Notes: generated from the letters alone by a model not told the origin. A stretch of DNA of 64,000 bases from Roseburia hominis (GCA_040702975.1 CP159990.1:2108001-2172000); one strand, 5' to 3'. Shown: positions 43,440 to 55,817, counted from the first letter of the stretch. Numbers and translations: made by a program.

Positions 43440-44540
43440 ATGGAGCAGATGTATGAGTATTGGCTGGCGTGCCTGAAGGGGATCGGCAGTGAAAGAAAAC
43501 GGTGGCTAAAGGAGCAGGCAGGTACTGCAAGGGACCTATATTATATAGAAGAAACGGAAAGAGGGAAACCGATTCTGGTAAACGACGCCGAGAGAAAGGC
43601 GATTGAGGCGGGCCGGAAAAGCTGGAACCTAAAACAGGAATACGATAAACTGAAGCAGGCGGGCGTTCGCATGGTCATAAAGGGAGAGCCGGAATATCCA
43701 AAACGTCTGCGAAGCCTTACGGGAATGCCGTATGCCCTCTATGTGAAGGGAGAGCTTCCCGGGGAGGAAGGGCTGACGGCTGCCATCGTGGGGGCGCGCA
43801 GATGCACAGCCTACGGAGAGACGATGACTCTTGAGATCGCAGAGCGTTTGGCGGAGTGCGGGATTCAGATCATCAGCGGAATGGCAAGAGGTATTGATGG
43901 AGCAGCGCACAGGGGGGCTTTGAATGCAGAGGGCAGCACCTATGCGGTTCTGGGCTGCGGGCCGGATGTCTGCTACCCGAGAGAGCATCGTGGACTGTAC
44001 CAGGACCTGCTGAAAAGAGGGGGAATCCTGTCTGAACTGCCTCCGGGAACTCCGCCGCTTCCACAGCATTTTCCGGCCAGGAACCGGATCATCAGTGGCC
44101 TTTCCGATTTGGTGCTTGTGATGGAGGCCCGGGAAAAAAGCGGCTCTTTGATCACGGCAGACCAGGCGCTGGAGCAGGGGCGGGACGTGTATGCGCTCCC
44201 CGGACCGGTAAACAGCAGCCTGAGCCGGGGGTGTCACGAATTGATCCGGCAAGGGGCGGGAATCATCACAGGAGCGGCTGATTTGCTTGAAGATTTGGGC
44301 GTGTTGCAGAAAAATCCCTGTCCCAAAAGGAAGAAAAAAACAAAAGAAACAAAAATAATGCTTGAAAGTGCAGAAAATTTGGTGTATAGTAACCTCGGTC
44401 TATTTGCAAAGAACCAGGAAGAACTTTCAAGACTTACGGGACTTGCTCCGAGTGAGCTTGCGAAGGTCCTGGTGTCCCTGGAGCTTAAGGGATATATTGA
44501 AGAACGATCAAAGAATTATTATGTCAGACGGGTGAAGTAG
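43440..44540 (+). CDS. dprA: DNA-processing protein DprA
   Basis: Binds incoming single-stranded DNA and loads RecA. It has 366 residues: a variable N-terminal helical part, a Rossmann-like core with VGARRCTAYG (about 118), SGMARGIDGAAHRGAL (about 147), PARNRIISGLSD (about 205) and SGSLITADQALEQGRD (about 229), then a C-terminal winged-helix domain (about 305-366). It starts 11 bp after comM and ends 31 bp before topA, the classical dprA-topA order. Confidence 0.95.
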   Translation: MEQMYEYWLACLKGIGSERKRWLKEQAGTARDLYYIEETERGKPILVNDAERKAIEAGRKSWNLKQEYDKLKQAGVRMVIKGEPEYPKRLRSLTGMPYALYVKGELPGEEGLTAAIVGARRCTAYGETMTLEIAERLAECGIQIISGMARGIDGAAHRGALNAEGSTYAVLGCGPDVCYPREHRGLYQDLLKRGGILSELPPGTPPLPQHFPARNRIISGLSDLVLVMEAREKSGSLITADQALEQGRDVYALPGPVNSSLSRGCHELIRQGAGIITGAADLLEDLGVLQKNPCPKRKKKTKETKIMLESAENLVYSNLGLFAKNQEELSRLTGLAPSELAKVLVSLELKGYIEERSKNYYVRRVK

Positions 44541-44570
44541 GACAGCAGAAGTATAAAGGAGTATGAAGCT

Positions 44571-46652
44571 ATGGCACGTTATCTTGTAATTGTGGAATCA
44601 CCTACAAAAGTGAAGACCATAAAGAAATTTCTCGGAAATAATTATGTGGTGGTTGCATCTAACGGGCATGTAAGGGATTTGCCAAAAAGCCAGATGGGAA
44701 TCGATGTTGAACACGATTTTGAACCGAAATATATTACCATTCGGGGAAAGGGAGATATTCTTGCAAGCCTCCGCAAGGAAGTAAAGAAAGCAGATAAGAT
44801 CTATCTTGCAACTGACCCGGACCGCGAGGGGGAAGCGATATCCTGGCATCTGACAAAGGCGCTGAAGCTGGAGGGCAAAAAAGTATACCGGATCAGTTTT
44901 AATGAGATCACGAAGAATGCGGTGAAGGCGTCACTCAAAAATGCAAGAGAGATCGATATGAATCTTGTGGACGCCCAGCAGGCAAGACGTGCGCTGGATC
45001 GAATCGTTGGCTATAAGATCAGTCCGCTTCTCTGGGCGAAGGTGAAGAGGGGACTGAGTGCCGGGCGCGTACAGTCGGTGGCGCTTCGGATCATTGCTGA
45101 CAGGGAAGAAGAAATCGATTCCTTCATACCCGAGGAATACTGGACGCTGGATGCCGTATTTCGGGTAAAGGGTGAAAAGAAACCGCTGACCGCTCATTTT
45201 TACGGAACAAAAGATGAGAAGATCACGATTCATAATAAAGAAGAGCTGGACGAGATCCTTGCAGGGCTTGAAGGAGAAAAGTTCCAGGTAACCGATGTGA
45301 AACATGGCGAGCGGACCAAAAAGGCACCGCTGCCCTTTACCACCAGTACCCTGCAGCAGGAAGCGTCGAAGGCGCTTAATTTTGCCACGTCAAAGACGAT
45401 GCGGATCGCGCAGCAGCTTTATGAAGGAATCGATATCAAGGGGAACGGCACGGTAGGTCTGATCACGTACCTGCGTACAGATTCGACACGTATCTCTGAG
45501 GAAGCAGATGCGAACGTGCGGGAATATATCGCTAAGGTATACGGAGAAGAGTACACTTCCAAGGTACAGCAGGAGAAGAAGAAGGAAGGAAAGAATGTAC
45601 AGGACGCCCACGAAGCGATCCGTCCTTCCGATGTGACCAGAACTCCGGCAGCAGTTAAGGATTCCCTGAGCCGGGAACAGTTCCGGCTGTATCAGCTCAT
45701 ATGGAAACGGTTCGTGGCGAGCAGAATGGAGCCGGCGCGCTATGAGACGACCTCCATTAAGATCGGCGCGGGAAAATACCGTTTTACCGTGTCGGCATCA
45801 AAGGTGGCGTTTGAGGGCTTCCGGCTGGTCTACGTAGAAGCGGATGAGGAGAAAGAAAGCGGCAACCTTCTGATGAAAGGGCTGGACACCAGCTCAGAAC
45901 TGGAAAAAGAAAACTTCGAACAGAAACAGCATTTTACCCAGCCGCCGGCACACTATACGGAGGCTGCCCTGGTAAAAACGCTGGAGGAACTGGGGATCGG
46001 AAGGCCGAGCACCTATGCGCCGACCATATCCACGATCATTGCCAGACGCTACGTGGCTAAGGAGAACCGGAACCTTTACCTGACAGAGCTCGGCGAGGTT
46101 GTGAACCATATGATGAAACAGTCCTTTGAGAGCATTGTGGATGTGAATTTCACGGCGAATATGGAAGGACTTCTGGATATGGTAGCCGAGGGCAAGGTGG
46201 AGTGGAAGAGTGTGATCAGCAATTTCTATCCGGATCTGGAAAAGGCGGTGGAAGACGCAGAAAAAGAACTGGAGAGTGTAAAGATCGAAGATGAGGTCAC
46301 GGACGTGATCTGTGAGGAATGTGGAAGAAACATGGTGATCAAGTATGGTCCTCACGGGCGGTTCCTTGCCTGTCCGGGATTCCCGGAATGCCGTAATACC
46401 AAGCCGTATCTGGAAAAAGCCGGCGTGAGCTGTCCGAAATGCGGGAAAGAGGTGGTGCTCCGCAAGACGAAAAAGGGCAGAAGATACTATGGCTGTGAGG
46501 ACAATCCGGATTGCGATTTCATGTCCTGGCAGAAGCCGTCCACCCAAAAATGTCCGAGGTGCAACGGCTATATGGTAGAGAAGGGAAATAAGCTGGTTTG
46601 CGGTGATGAGAAGTGCGGTTTTGTACAGGATCGGGAAAAAAACGAAAAATAA
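44571..46652 (+). CDS. topA: DNA topoisomerase I
   Basis: Type IA topoisomerase that relaxes negative supercoils. It has 693 residues: a Toprim domain (VESPTKVKTIKKFLG; DPDREGEAISWHL about 83), catalytic Tyr300 in LITYLRTDSTR, and three C-terminal zinc ribbons (CEECGRNM..CPGFPEC, CPKCGKEV..CEDNPDC, CPRCNGYM..CGDEKC). All ligand cysteines are intact. ATG follows AAAGGAGTATG. codY follows after 116 bp, a gene order shared with Bacillus. Confidence 0.97.
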   Translation: MARYLVIVESPTKVKTIKKFLGNNYVVVASNGHVRDLPKSQMGIDVEHDFEPKYITIRGKGDILASLRKEVKKADKIYLATDPDREGEAISWHLTKALKLEGKKVYRISFNEITKNAVKASLKNAREIDMNLVDAQQARRALDRIVGYKISPLLWAKVKRGLSAGRVQSVALRIIADREEEIDSFIPEEYWTLDAVFRVKGEKKPLTAHFYGTKDEKITIHNKEELDEILAGLEGEKFQVTDVKHGERTKKAPLPFTTSTLQQEASKALNFATSKTMRIAQQLYEGIDIKGNGTVGLITYLRTDSTRISEEADANVREYIAKVYGEEYTSKVQQEKKKEGKNVQDAHEAIRPSDVTRTPAAVKDSLSREQFRLYQLIWKRFVASRMEPARYETTSIKIGAGKYRFTVSASKVAFEGFRLVYVEADEEKESGNLLMKGLDTSSELEKENFEQKQHFTQPPAHYTEAALVKTLEELGIGRPSTYAPTISTIIARRYVAKENRNLYLTELGEVVNHMMKQSFESIVDVNFTANMEGLLDMVAEGKVEWKSVISNFYPDLEKAVEDAEKELESVKIEDEVTDVICEECGRNMVIKYGPHGRFLACPGFPECRNTKPYLEKAGVSCPKCGKEVVLRKTKKGRRYYGCEDNPDCDFMSWQKPSTQKCPRCNGYMVEKGNKLVCGDEKCGFVQDREKNEK

Positions 46653-46768
46653 GAAAAATATTAGGAAATTCGTTGAGTTCTTAGGAATTGTATGATAACA
46701 TAGCTTTATAGATATTTTTTTCTTATTTGTGTGCAGAATTGATACAATATTGAAATGTGGAGGAAGAA

Positions 46769-47551
46769 ATGAGCGTACAATTATTAGATAAAACGAGAAA
46801 GATTAATAAGTTGCTGCATAACAACAACTCGAGCAAAGTGGTATTCAATGATATTTGTGAGGTATTGACAGAGATTCTTTTGTCCAATGTTCTGGTTGTG
46901 AGCAGAAAGGGTAAGGTGCTGGGAGTCAGCGTCTGCGTCGGCGTGCCGGAGATCAGGGAACTGATTAAAGGAGAAGTGGGCGGTCATATTGATGAGATGC
47001 TCAATGAACGACTTCTCAGTATTCTGTCGACCAAGGAGAATGTAAATCTGGAGACGCTGGGATTCACCCCGGAGGTCGTGAAAGGATATCAGGCAATCAT
47101 CACTCCGATCGATATAGCAGGAGAGCGGCTGGGAACCTTGTTTATCTATAAGAAAGAGGCAATGTACGAGATCGACGATATTATTCTGAGCGAGTACGGA
47201 ACTACGGTAGTTGGCCTTGAGATGCTGCGCTCCGTGAATGAGGAGAGTGCGGAAGAGACCAGAAAAGAGCAGATCGTACAGTCTGCGATCAGTACCCTCT
47301 CTTTTTCTGAGTTGGAAGCGATCATTCACATTTTTGAAGAGCTTGATGGAATGGAAGGAATCCTGGTGGCAAGTAAGATCGCTGACAGGGTAGGAATCAC
47401 ACGTTCGGTGATCGTAAATGCGCTTCGCAAGTTTGAGAGTGCAGGAGTGATCGAGTCCCGTTCCTCAGGTATGAAGGGAACCTACATCAAGGTGATCAAT
47501 GACTATGTATTCAAAGAGCTGGAAAAGATCAAAAAAGAAAAAGCAAATTAA
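46769..47551 (+). CDS. codY: Global nutritional regulator CodY
   Basis: GTP- and branched-chain-amino-acid-responsive repressor. It has 260 residues: a GAF sensor domain (about 1-155) and a C-terminal winged helix-turn-helix with ASKIADRVGITRSVIVNALRKF (about 203-224). ATG 46769 follows GGAGGAAG; the upstream in-frame GTG 46757 overlaps that site. In its known biology CodY represses ilv and other biosynthetic genes, so ilvD/ilvB here are plausible targets. I did not find a clear CodY box by eye. Confidence 0.96.
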   Translation: MSVQLLDKTRKINKLLHNNNSSKVVFNDICEVLTEILLSNVLVVSRKGKVLGVSVCVGVPEIRELIKGEVGGHIDEMLNERLLSILSTKENVNLETLGFTPEVVKGYQAIITPIDIAGERLGTLFIYKKEAMYEIDDIILSEYGTTVVGLEMLRSVNEESAEETRKEQIVQSAISTLSFSELEAIIHIFEELDGMEGILVASKIADRVGITRSVIVNALRKFESAGVIESRSSGMKGTYIKVINDYVFKELEKIKKEKAN

Positions 47552-47713
47552 TGAGATAGAGAAATGAAGCAAAAGAGAAGGGTGTCAGGGATTCTGATGC
47601 CCTTGCTTTCATGCAGGGCCTGCTTTGGCGGGATAATATAGTTGCATTTACAGGAGACTTAGTGGCTGATCGCTTTGGCGTGATACGGCCGCGAGGAAGA
47701 AAGGAGAAATCAT

Positions 47714-48019
47714 ATGTACGATGGAGATAAGGCAGTCATTTCTATGATCCAGTGCTTTAAGGAGGGAATGGAGGCGGATAACCGGACATATAAATGTACG
47801 GTCATCGAGTATCAGAAAGAGAAGGAACAGGTACATCTTTTGATGAGTTCGGGAAATATTACGGATATTTCCCTGGACGGAATATATGAGTGCAGGATCC
47901 AGACCATGCAGGGGGAGGCGCTCTGCACAGGAACGATCAAAGAGCGGTATGAGAACCGCGCAGGCATGATCCTGATTTTCCAGATTATCAATGGATTTTA
48001 TGAAACAAATATAAAGTAA
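47714..48019 (+). CDS. Hypothetical 101-residue protein
   Basis: I do not recognise the family. The protein is soluble and beta-strand-rich by pattern (YKCTVIEYQKEKEQVHLLM, DGIYECRIQTM), a length and pattern compatible with a small barrel such as a PilZ-N-like domain, but no PilZ RxxxR motif is present. ATG is well placed after AAAGGAG. The leader (47552-47713) has a hairpin AAGGGTGTCAG with CTGATGCCCTT that may end codY. It lies between codY and groES. Confidence 0.6.
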   Translation: MYDGDKAVISMIQCFKEGMEADNRTYKCTVIEYQKEKEQVHLLMSSGNITDISLDGIYECRIQTMQGEALCTGTIKERYENRAGMILIFQIINGFYETNIK

Positions 48020-48041
48020 TTATAAAATTCTAAAAGGTGTG

Positions 48042-48070
48042 TTGACAAATGAGGAGGACAGTGCTATTTT
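48042..48070 (+). promoter_or_regulatory. Promoter of groES-groEL
   Basis: TTGACA (48042-48047), 17-bp spacer, TATTTT (48065-48070), directly upstream of the CIRCE operator. Confidence 0.75.
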
Positions 48071-48085
48071 ATTACTAGATCGTTT

Positions 48086-48112
48086 TTAGCACTCGAATCA
48101 AATGAGTGCTAA
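48086..48112 (+). promoter_or_regulatory. CIRCE operator (HrcA binding site)
   Basis: TTAGCACTC (48086-48094), nine bases, GAGTGCTAA (48104-48112): an exact match to the CIRCE consensus. It places groESL under the HrcA heat-shock repressor. Confidence 0.97.
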
Positions 48113-48147
48113 CAAAATATATAATTGCAAATCAAGGAGGCATTACA

Positions 48148-48432
48148 ATGAGATTAGAACCATTAGGTGACAGAGTTGTGTTGAAACAGTTAGTAGCAGA
48201 AGAGACCACGAAATCCGGTATTGTACTTCCGGGACAGACCAAAGAGAAACCGCAGCAGGCAGAAGTTATCGCAGTAGGCCCGGGCGGAATGGTCGATGGA
48301 AAAGAAGTGACCATGAATGTGGCAGTCGGAGATCAGGTCATCTACTCTAAATATGCAGGAACAGAGGTAAAGCTGGAAGAGGAAGAATATATCATCGTAA
48401 AACAGAGTGATATCCTTGCAGTGATCAAATAA
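48148..48432 (+). CDS. groES: Co-chaperonin GroES
   Basis: Ten-kDa lid of the GroEL folding chamber, 94 residues. The N-terminal [12 protein letters not shown], the mobile loop (about 17-32, [12 protein letters not shown]) and the C-terminal [14 protein letters not shown] are typical. ATG 48148 follows AAGGAGG; the upstream open frame runs through CIRCE and is not coding. It is in an operon with groEL under CIRCE control. Confidence 0.98.
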   Translation: MRLEPLGDRVVLKQLVAEETTKSGIVLPGQTKEKPQQAEVIAVGPGGMVDGKEVTMNVAVGDQVIYSKYAGTEVKLEEEEYIIVKQSDILAVIK

Positions 48433-48560
48433 TTGCTTTTCATCAGAAGCATGTTTGCGAGAGTGTTCTACAGATCAGCGAATGACGATTTGTCAGGAAC
48501 AGCGATTTGTTAAAAATCAAGATCAGAAAGTAAGCACATGACATGTGCAGCAATAAATAA

Positions 48561-50210
<1,650 letters not shown>

Positions 50211-50238
50211 GAAAATCACAGAAATTATGAAAATTTTG

Positions 50239-50268
50239 AAAACTCCTCATAAGAGGAGTTTTCTTTTT
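50239..50268 (+). terminator. Terminator of groESL
   Basis: AAAACTCCTC ATAA GAGGAGTTTT followed by CTTTTTG. Confidence 0.9.
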
Positions 50269-50346
50269 GTTCTAAAAATGGTAAAATAGAAAGGTGCCCG
50301 TATATATAGGACAAAAAACTAAACAAAAGAACTTTGGAGGTAAGTT

Positions 50347-50835
50347 ATGGGAGATTATTATACCGAACAACTGGTCAAGAGAAAGACCCCGGCCAGTGCT
50401 TACGTGATTATGGGTGGGTTGGCTTTGATGACTACGATTGCTGTTCTTGCAATGCTGCTGTTTCCATTTGGAATATTGATCGTCGTGATCGCTGGTGTTA
50501 TAGATTATTTTGTATTCCGCGGTCTGAACGTGGAGTATGAATATCTGTATGTGAATGGCAATCTGGATATCGATAAGATCATGTCCAAATCCAAGAGAAA
50601 GAGAATTTTTGAAATGGCAATCAATGATATGGAACTGATCGCTCCGAAGGGAGCCGCCCAGCTCCATGGTTTTCAGAATATAAAGGCAACGGATTTCAGT
50701 TCCGGCATGTCAGATGCCAGACTTTATGAGATGATTGTTGTGAAAAGCGGCGCAAAGCAGAGAATCGTTTTCGAGCCCGATGATGTGATTCTGGAAGGAA
50801 TGCGTATGCTGGCACCGAGGAAGGTCATTAAGTAG
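50347..50835 (+). CDS. Hypothetical membrane protein, DUF6106-like
   Basis: 162 residues. Two hydrophobic segments form a hairpin at about 20-55 (AYVIMGGLALMTTIAVLAML; LIVVIAGVIDYFVF). A soluble C-terminal domain of about 100 residues follows (NVEYEYLYVNGNLDIDKIMSKSKRKR), resembling bacterial PH-like membrane-associated proteins. The similarity to DUF6106 is from memory and not certain. ATG follows TTGGAGG. It stands alone between the groESL and guaB units, ending at a strong hairpin. Confidence 0.7.
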   Translation: MGDYYTEQLVKRKTPASAYVIMGGLALMTTIAVLAMLLFPFGILIVVIAGVIDYFVFRGLNVEYEYLYVNGNLDIDKIMSKSKRKRIFEMAINDMELIAPKGAAQLHGFQNIKATDFSSGMSDARLYEMIVVKSGAKQRIVFEPDDVILEGMRMLAPRKVIK

Positions 50836-50908
50836 AATTTTTTCAAAACTAAGTTGTAAATGTGGGAGAGACACAAAGGGGTGTCCCCGGCATAATCCCG
50901 GATATATA

Positions 50909-50951
50909 GATAGCGTAAGATAAATAGTTTGTTATTTATTTTGCGCTATTT
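50909..50951 (+). terminator. Hairpin before guaB
   Basis: ATAGCGTAAGATAAATA pairs with TATTTATTTTGCGCTAT with two G-T pairs, then TTTAAG. It is a long AU-rich stem, probably the terminator of the preceding gene. Confidence 0.6.
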
Positions 50952-50966
50952 AAGTTATAAAAGGGG

Positions 50967-50996
50967 TTGACACAGATGTGGATTTTATTGTATGAT
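50967..50996 (+). promoter_or_regulatory. Promoter of guaB
   Basis: TTGACA (50967-50972), 18-bp spacer, TATGAT (50991-50996). Confidence 0.75.
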
Positions 50997-51005
50997 AGCA
51001 GATAA

Positions 51006-52496
<1,491 letters not shown>

Positions 52497-52592
52497 AATA
52501 TGCTGCGTTGAGACTTTTGAATCAGTGTAATCGGCAAAGCAGGCAAGTGATTTGGTGCAGTTATTTGTGAAATGTATACTAGTGTAAATGAT

Positions 52593-52627
52593 ACCCGTCA
52601 GGTCGCAGGTCCTGGCGGGTGTTTTTT
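52593..52627 (+). terminator. Terminator of guaB
   Basis: ACCCGTCAGG pairs with CCTGGCGGGT, followed by GTTTTTT. The rest of the 52497-52870 gap holds two decayed repeats and a small palindrome (GATTCT TTAG AGAATC, 52758-52773) just before a weak TATGCT -10. Confidence 0.9.
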
Positions 52628-52722
52628 ACCAGGTATACCTGAGTAAATGTTTGATGGACTTTTATTTTTGTTAGCAGTAGTCCATGTCTAAATGAAGGCC
52701 CAGTGTAGCTCTCATCTTGGCG
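52628..52722 (+). repeat. Hairpin repeat family A, locus 6 (two decayed copies)
   Basis: 52628-52670 (ACCTGAGTAAATGTTTGATGG) and 52681-52722 (CTAAATGAAGGCCCAGTG) keep the family outline but have lost much of the pairing, so these look like old copies. Confidence 0.6.
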
Positions 52723-52870
52723 GTGTTAATTAAGAAAAATATAAGCTTTTGTTAGTAGATTCTTTAGAGAATCATGGTATGCTGTATATAAAAGAACGGA
52801 ACGTCTGTTTTGCTTGAGGCTGACAAGTGGAAGGCCAGGTGCAGAGCAGGCGAATATTGGATAAAAAGGT

Positions 52871-53596
52871 ATGGATGAGACCATGAGAGGACAAAGACCA
52901 AGGAAGAAGGCGGGAAGATCCCGCGATGGAAAAAGCTATTATACGAAAAATCAGAGAATAAAACTCAAAAGGAGAATAAAGATCGGCGTCGGTGTGCTGA
53001 TTTTTCTTCTGTTCGGGCTGGCATTCATGAAAATGACGGGAAAGGGATTTTTTGGACCGGGAAGATATCGGGAGATTGCTGACGAGAAGATCGATGCCAC
53101 CAAGCCGGATATTGATGTACAGCTTTTAACAGTAAATGAATATTCCAGACCGGGCACCGAATCGAATCAGATTACGGGAATCGTGATTCATTATACAGCC
53201 AACCCGGGAGCTGGAGCGATGGCGAACCGAAATTATTTTGAGAATTTGAAGGACACACATCTCACGAAGGCCAGCAGTCATTTTGTGGTAGGACTGGAAG
53301 GGGAAGTGGTGCAGTGCATTCCCACCTGGGAAGTGGCGTATGCTTCAAATAGCAGAAATATGGACACCGTTTCCATTGAGTGCTGCCACCCGGACGAAAC
53401 GGGGCAGTTTAACGCAGATACATACCGGACCATGGTGCAGCTTACGGCGTGGCTTTGTGAGAAATTTTCGCTTACGGAAAATGATGTGATACGGCATTAT
53501 GATGTGACAGGGAAGAATTGCCCAAAGTATTTTGTGGAAAACGAAGAAGCCTGGGAGCAGTTCCGGGCAGATGTAAAAAAGGCCATGGAGTCATAG
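52871..53596 (+). CDS. Membrane-anchored N-acetylmuramoyl-L-alanine amidase
   Basis: Amidase_2/PGRP-type zinc amidase that cuts the glycan-peptide bond of peptidoglycan. It has 241 residues: a basic cytoplasmic N-terminus, one membrane segment (about 37-55), then the catalytic domain. Zinc ligands are visible in IVIHYTA (about 108) and in the RHYDVTGKNCP motif (His and Cys, about 206-216). The absence of a cell-wall-binding domain and the short linker suggest action close to the membrane. ATG 52871 or ATG 52883 could be the start. Confidence 0.88.
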   Translation: MDETMRGQRPRKKAGRSRDGKSYYTKNQRIKLKRRIKIGVGVLIFLLFGLAFMKMTGKGFFGPGRYREIADEKIDATKPDIDVQLLTVNEYSRPGTESNQITGIVIHYTANPGAGAMANRNYFENLKDTHLTKASSHFVVGLEGEVVQCIPTWEVAYASNSRNMDTVSIECCHPDETGQFNADTYRTMVQLTAWLCEKFSLTENDVIRHYDVTGKNCPKYFVENEEAWEQFRADVKKAMES

Positions 53597-53641
53597 CAGT
53601 ATAGAGGGAGAAAAGATTGCTGTCTGAAAAACAGTTTTCTA

Positions 53642-53671
53642 TTGATTCTGTATGTGAGAGCGTGCTATCAT
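53642..53671 (+). promoter_or_regulatory. Promoter of the chorismate mutase-shikimate kinase gene
   Basis: TTGATT (53642-53647), 18-bp spacer, TATCAT (53666-53671). Confidence 0.55.
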
Positions 53672-53717
53672 ATCCATATGCGAACTACTTAAGACTAGAA
53701 AGAAATGAGGAAGACAG

Positions 53718-54509
53718 ATGAATGATTTAGAGTTGTTCCGTAAGGAACTGGCAGCATGTGATGATAAATTGATGGACGCACTTATGGAGCGGTATCTGAT
53801 CGTAGAGAAGATCATGGGATACAAGGAGAAATACGGAATGCCGATTCTTCAGCCGGAGCAGGAGGAAAAGCAGAAGAACCGTATGTTGGTAAAGCTCCAC
53901 AGCAATAAACACAGGAATGAGATCTATGATGTGTTCCGCCATATTTTACGGAATAGTAAGAAGATACAGGCGAGAAAGCTGTTTGACTATAATATTGTAT
54001 TGATCGGATTCATGGGCGCCGGAAAGAGTACTATTTCCGATTATCTAAGCACTATGTTTGCCATGGAAGTGGTGGAGATGGACCAGGTGATCGCAGAGCG
54101 GGAAGGCATGAGTATTTCCGATATTTTTGAGACCTACGGGGAAGAGTACTTCCGCAATTTGGAAACCAATCTTCTGATTGAGATGCAGGAGAAACAGAAC
54201 GTGATCATTTCATGTGGAGGCGGCGTTGCCATGCGGGAGCGCAATGTGGCGGAGATGAAGAAGAATGGCAGGGTCGTTCTTCTAAAGGCTGATCCGGAGA
54301 CGATTTTGAGCCGGGTGAAGGACAGCGATGAAAGACCGCTGTTGAACGGACATAAGAATGTGGAATATATCGGACAGTTAATGGAAGCAAGACGTGAAAA
54401 ATACGAAGCGGCTGCGGATATCGTGGTGGAAACGGACAATAAGACGGTGCTCCAGATCTGCGAAGATCTGATCCAGAAGCTGCTGGAAATGGACGGAAGG
54501 CATGTTTAA
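53718..54509 (+). CDS. Chorismate mutase-shikimate kinase fusion protein
   Basis: 263 residues with two domains of the aromatic pathway. The N-terminal AroQ-type chorismate mutase is at about 1-88 (FRKELAACDDKLMDALMERY, with Arg/Lys positions of the active site and a C-terminal helix RHILRNSKK). The C-terminal shikimate kinase is at about 93-263: P-loop GFMGAGKST (about 97), MDQVI shikimate-binding Asp, LETNLL, CGGGVAM (about 168) and the lid RPLL. The two steps are not consecutive (shikimate kinase acts three steps earlier), so coupling may be regulatory. The stop overlaps the yqeG-like start by 8 bp. The window contains a second chorismate mutase in PheA. Confidence 0.9.
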   Translation: MNDLELFRKELAACDDKLMDALMERYLIVEKIMGYKEKYGMPILQPEQEEKQKNRMLVKLHSNKHRNEIYDVFRHILRNSKKIQARKLFDYNIVLIGFMGAGKSTISDYLSTMFAMEVVEMDQVIAEREGMSISDIFETYGEEYFRNLETNLLIEMQEKQNVIISCGGGVAMRERNVAEMKKNGRVVLLKADPETILSRVKDSDERPLLNGHKNVEYIGQLMEARREKYEAAADIVVETDNKTVLQICEDLIQKLLEMDGRHV

Positions 54510-55026
54510 TACATTTTATCCGGACGCATATGTGGCGTCTACCTATGTAATTGCATTTGAAGAATTATATGAAAAAGGTTATCGGGGATTGATCTTTGAT
54601 ATTGATAATACGCTGGTACCTCATGGGAAACCGGCCGATCACAGGGCTATCGTGTTGTTTGAGCGTCTTAGAAGGATTGGATTTGATACCTGCCTGATTT
54701 CCAACAATCAGGAGCCGAGGGTGCAGCCCTTTGCAGAGCAGGTAGAGAGCCGTTACGTTTATGATGCGCATAAACCTTCGACGAAGAATTACCGCAAAGC
54801 GATGGAGCTCATGGGAACTGATGAAAACACGACGCTATTTATCGGGGATCAGTTGTTTACTGATGTCTGGGGCGCGAAACGGACCGGAATCAAAAGCATT
54901 CTGGTCATGCCGATTCATCCGAAGGAAGAAATCCAGATCGTGCTGAAACGTTATCTGGAAAAAATCGTGCTTCATTTTTATAAGAAGGATAAAAAGCTGG
55001 GGAAGATTTCATCTGACGTGATATAG
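54502..55026 (+). CDS. YqeG family HAD-type phosphatase
   Basis: 174-residue HAD subfamily IIIA phosphatase. The nucleophile motif is FDIDNTLVPHG (about 31-41), then ISNNQEPRV (about 66) and the acidic motif FIGDQLFTDVWGAKR (about 112). The substrate is unknown. In Bacillus yqeG lies in the yqeG-yqeH-aroE cluster, so its association with an aromatic-pathway gene here is notable. The frame overlaps the CM-SK gene by 8 bp, indicating coupled translation. Confidence 0.9.
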   Translation: MFNTFYPDAYVASTYVIAFEELYEKGYRGLIFDIDNTLVPHGKPADHRAIVLFERLRRIGFDTCLISNNQEPRVQPFAEQVESRYVYDAHKPSTKNYRKAMELMGTDENTTLFIGDQLFTDVWGAKRTGIKSILVMPIHPKEEIQIVLKRYLEKIVLHFYKKDKKLGKISSDVI

Positions 55027-55157
55027 ACGAAAAGCTGAATATAGAAAATGTATAATTTGCCACATCTGGAACATACTAGTAGGGAGATTTATTCCATTGA
55101 CGATGGGGAAGCGAGAAGATGCTTCATAGGTAGAATCAAAAAAAGGAGTGTGTACAG

Positions 55158-55772
55158 ATGGCGATTGAGTTTAAGGAAAGCAAGACAAGAGAGAATTTGA
55201 TGAAGGCATTTGCCGGGGAGAGCCAGGCGAGAAACCGGTATACGATTGCGGCAGAGACGTGTAAGAAACAGAAGATGCAGGCAATCAGCCAGGTGTTTTT
55301 GTTTACGGCTGATCAGGAACGGGCGCACGCGGAACGGTATTATGATCTGCTTAAGAGCCTTTCCGGGAATACCATTGAGATCTGTGGGGGATTTCCGGTA
55401 GATCATCACGACAGTGTGATCGAGCTTCTGCGTTCGGCTGAGCATAACGAGATGGAAGAGTATGAAGATGTTTACCAGGCGTTTGGTGACGAGGCGAAGG
55501 CGGAAGGATTTTTGGAGGCAGCGTCCGCATTTTATCAGATTGCGGAAGTGGAGAAGGTGCACGGCAGAAGATTCGGAAAGCTTAAGGAAATGCTGGAGAG
55601 CGGTACTTACTTTGAACGGTCCGAGTCCGGTATGTGGATGTGCCTGAACTGTGGCCATATTCAGCAGGGAATGAAAGTGCCGGAGGTCTGCCCGGTGTGC
55701 AGACACGACAAAGGGTATTTTATACCGGTGGAGATGGCGCCATATTTGGAGATGAGTTTTGTACAGGGATAG
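55158..55772 (+). CDS. rbr: Rubrerythrin
   Basis: Non-heme diiron peroxidase for hydrogen peroxide defence in anaerobes. It has 204 residues. The N-terminal four-helix ferritin-like domain has ligand Glu/His in AGESQARNRY and ADQERAHAERYY (about 20, 53) and AEHNEMEEYEDVY, with AEVEKVHGRRF (about 133). The C-terminal rubredoxin domain carries CLNCGH and CPVCRH. ATG follows AAAAGGAGTG. It is monocistronic and ends at a terminator. Confidence 0.96.
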   Translation: MAIEFKESKTRENLMKAFAGESQARNRYTIAAETCKKQKMQAISQVFLFTADQERAHAERYYDLLKSLSGNTIEICGGFPVDHHDSVIELLRSAEHNEMEEYEDVYQAFGDEAKAEGFLEAASAFYQIAEVEKVHGRRFGKLKEMLESGTYFERSESGMWMCLNCGHIQQGMKVPEVCPVCRHDKGYFIPVEMAPYLEMSFVQG

Positions 55773-55817
55773 TTTAGAAAGCTAGAAGATAGCAAGCGTT
55801 TTCTGTGAAATAAAAAG

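Noticed and set aside
47552..47713. Riboswitch ahead of the hypothetical gene at 47714
   Set aside because: I compared it by eye with c-di-GMP, T-box and purine classes and found no conserved core; only a hairpin likely to end codY is present.
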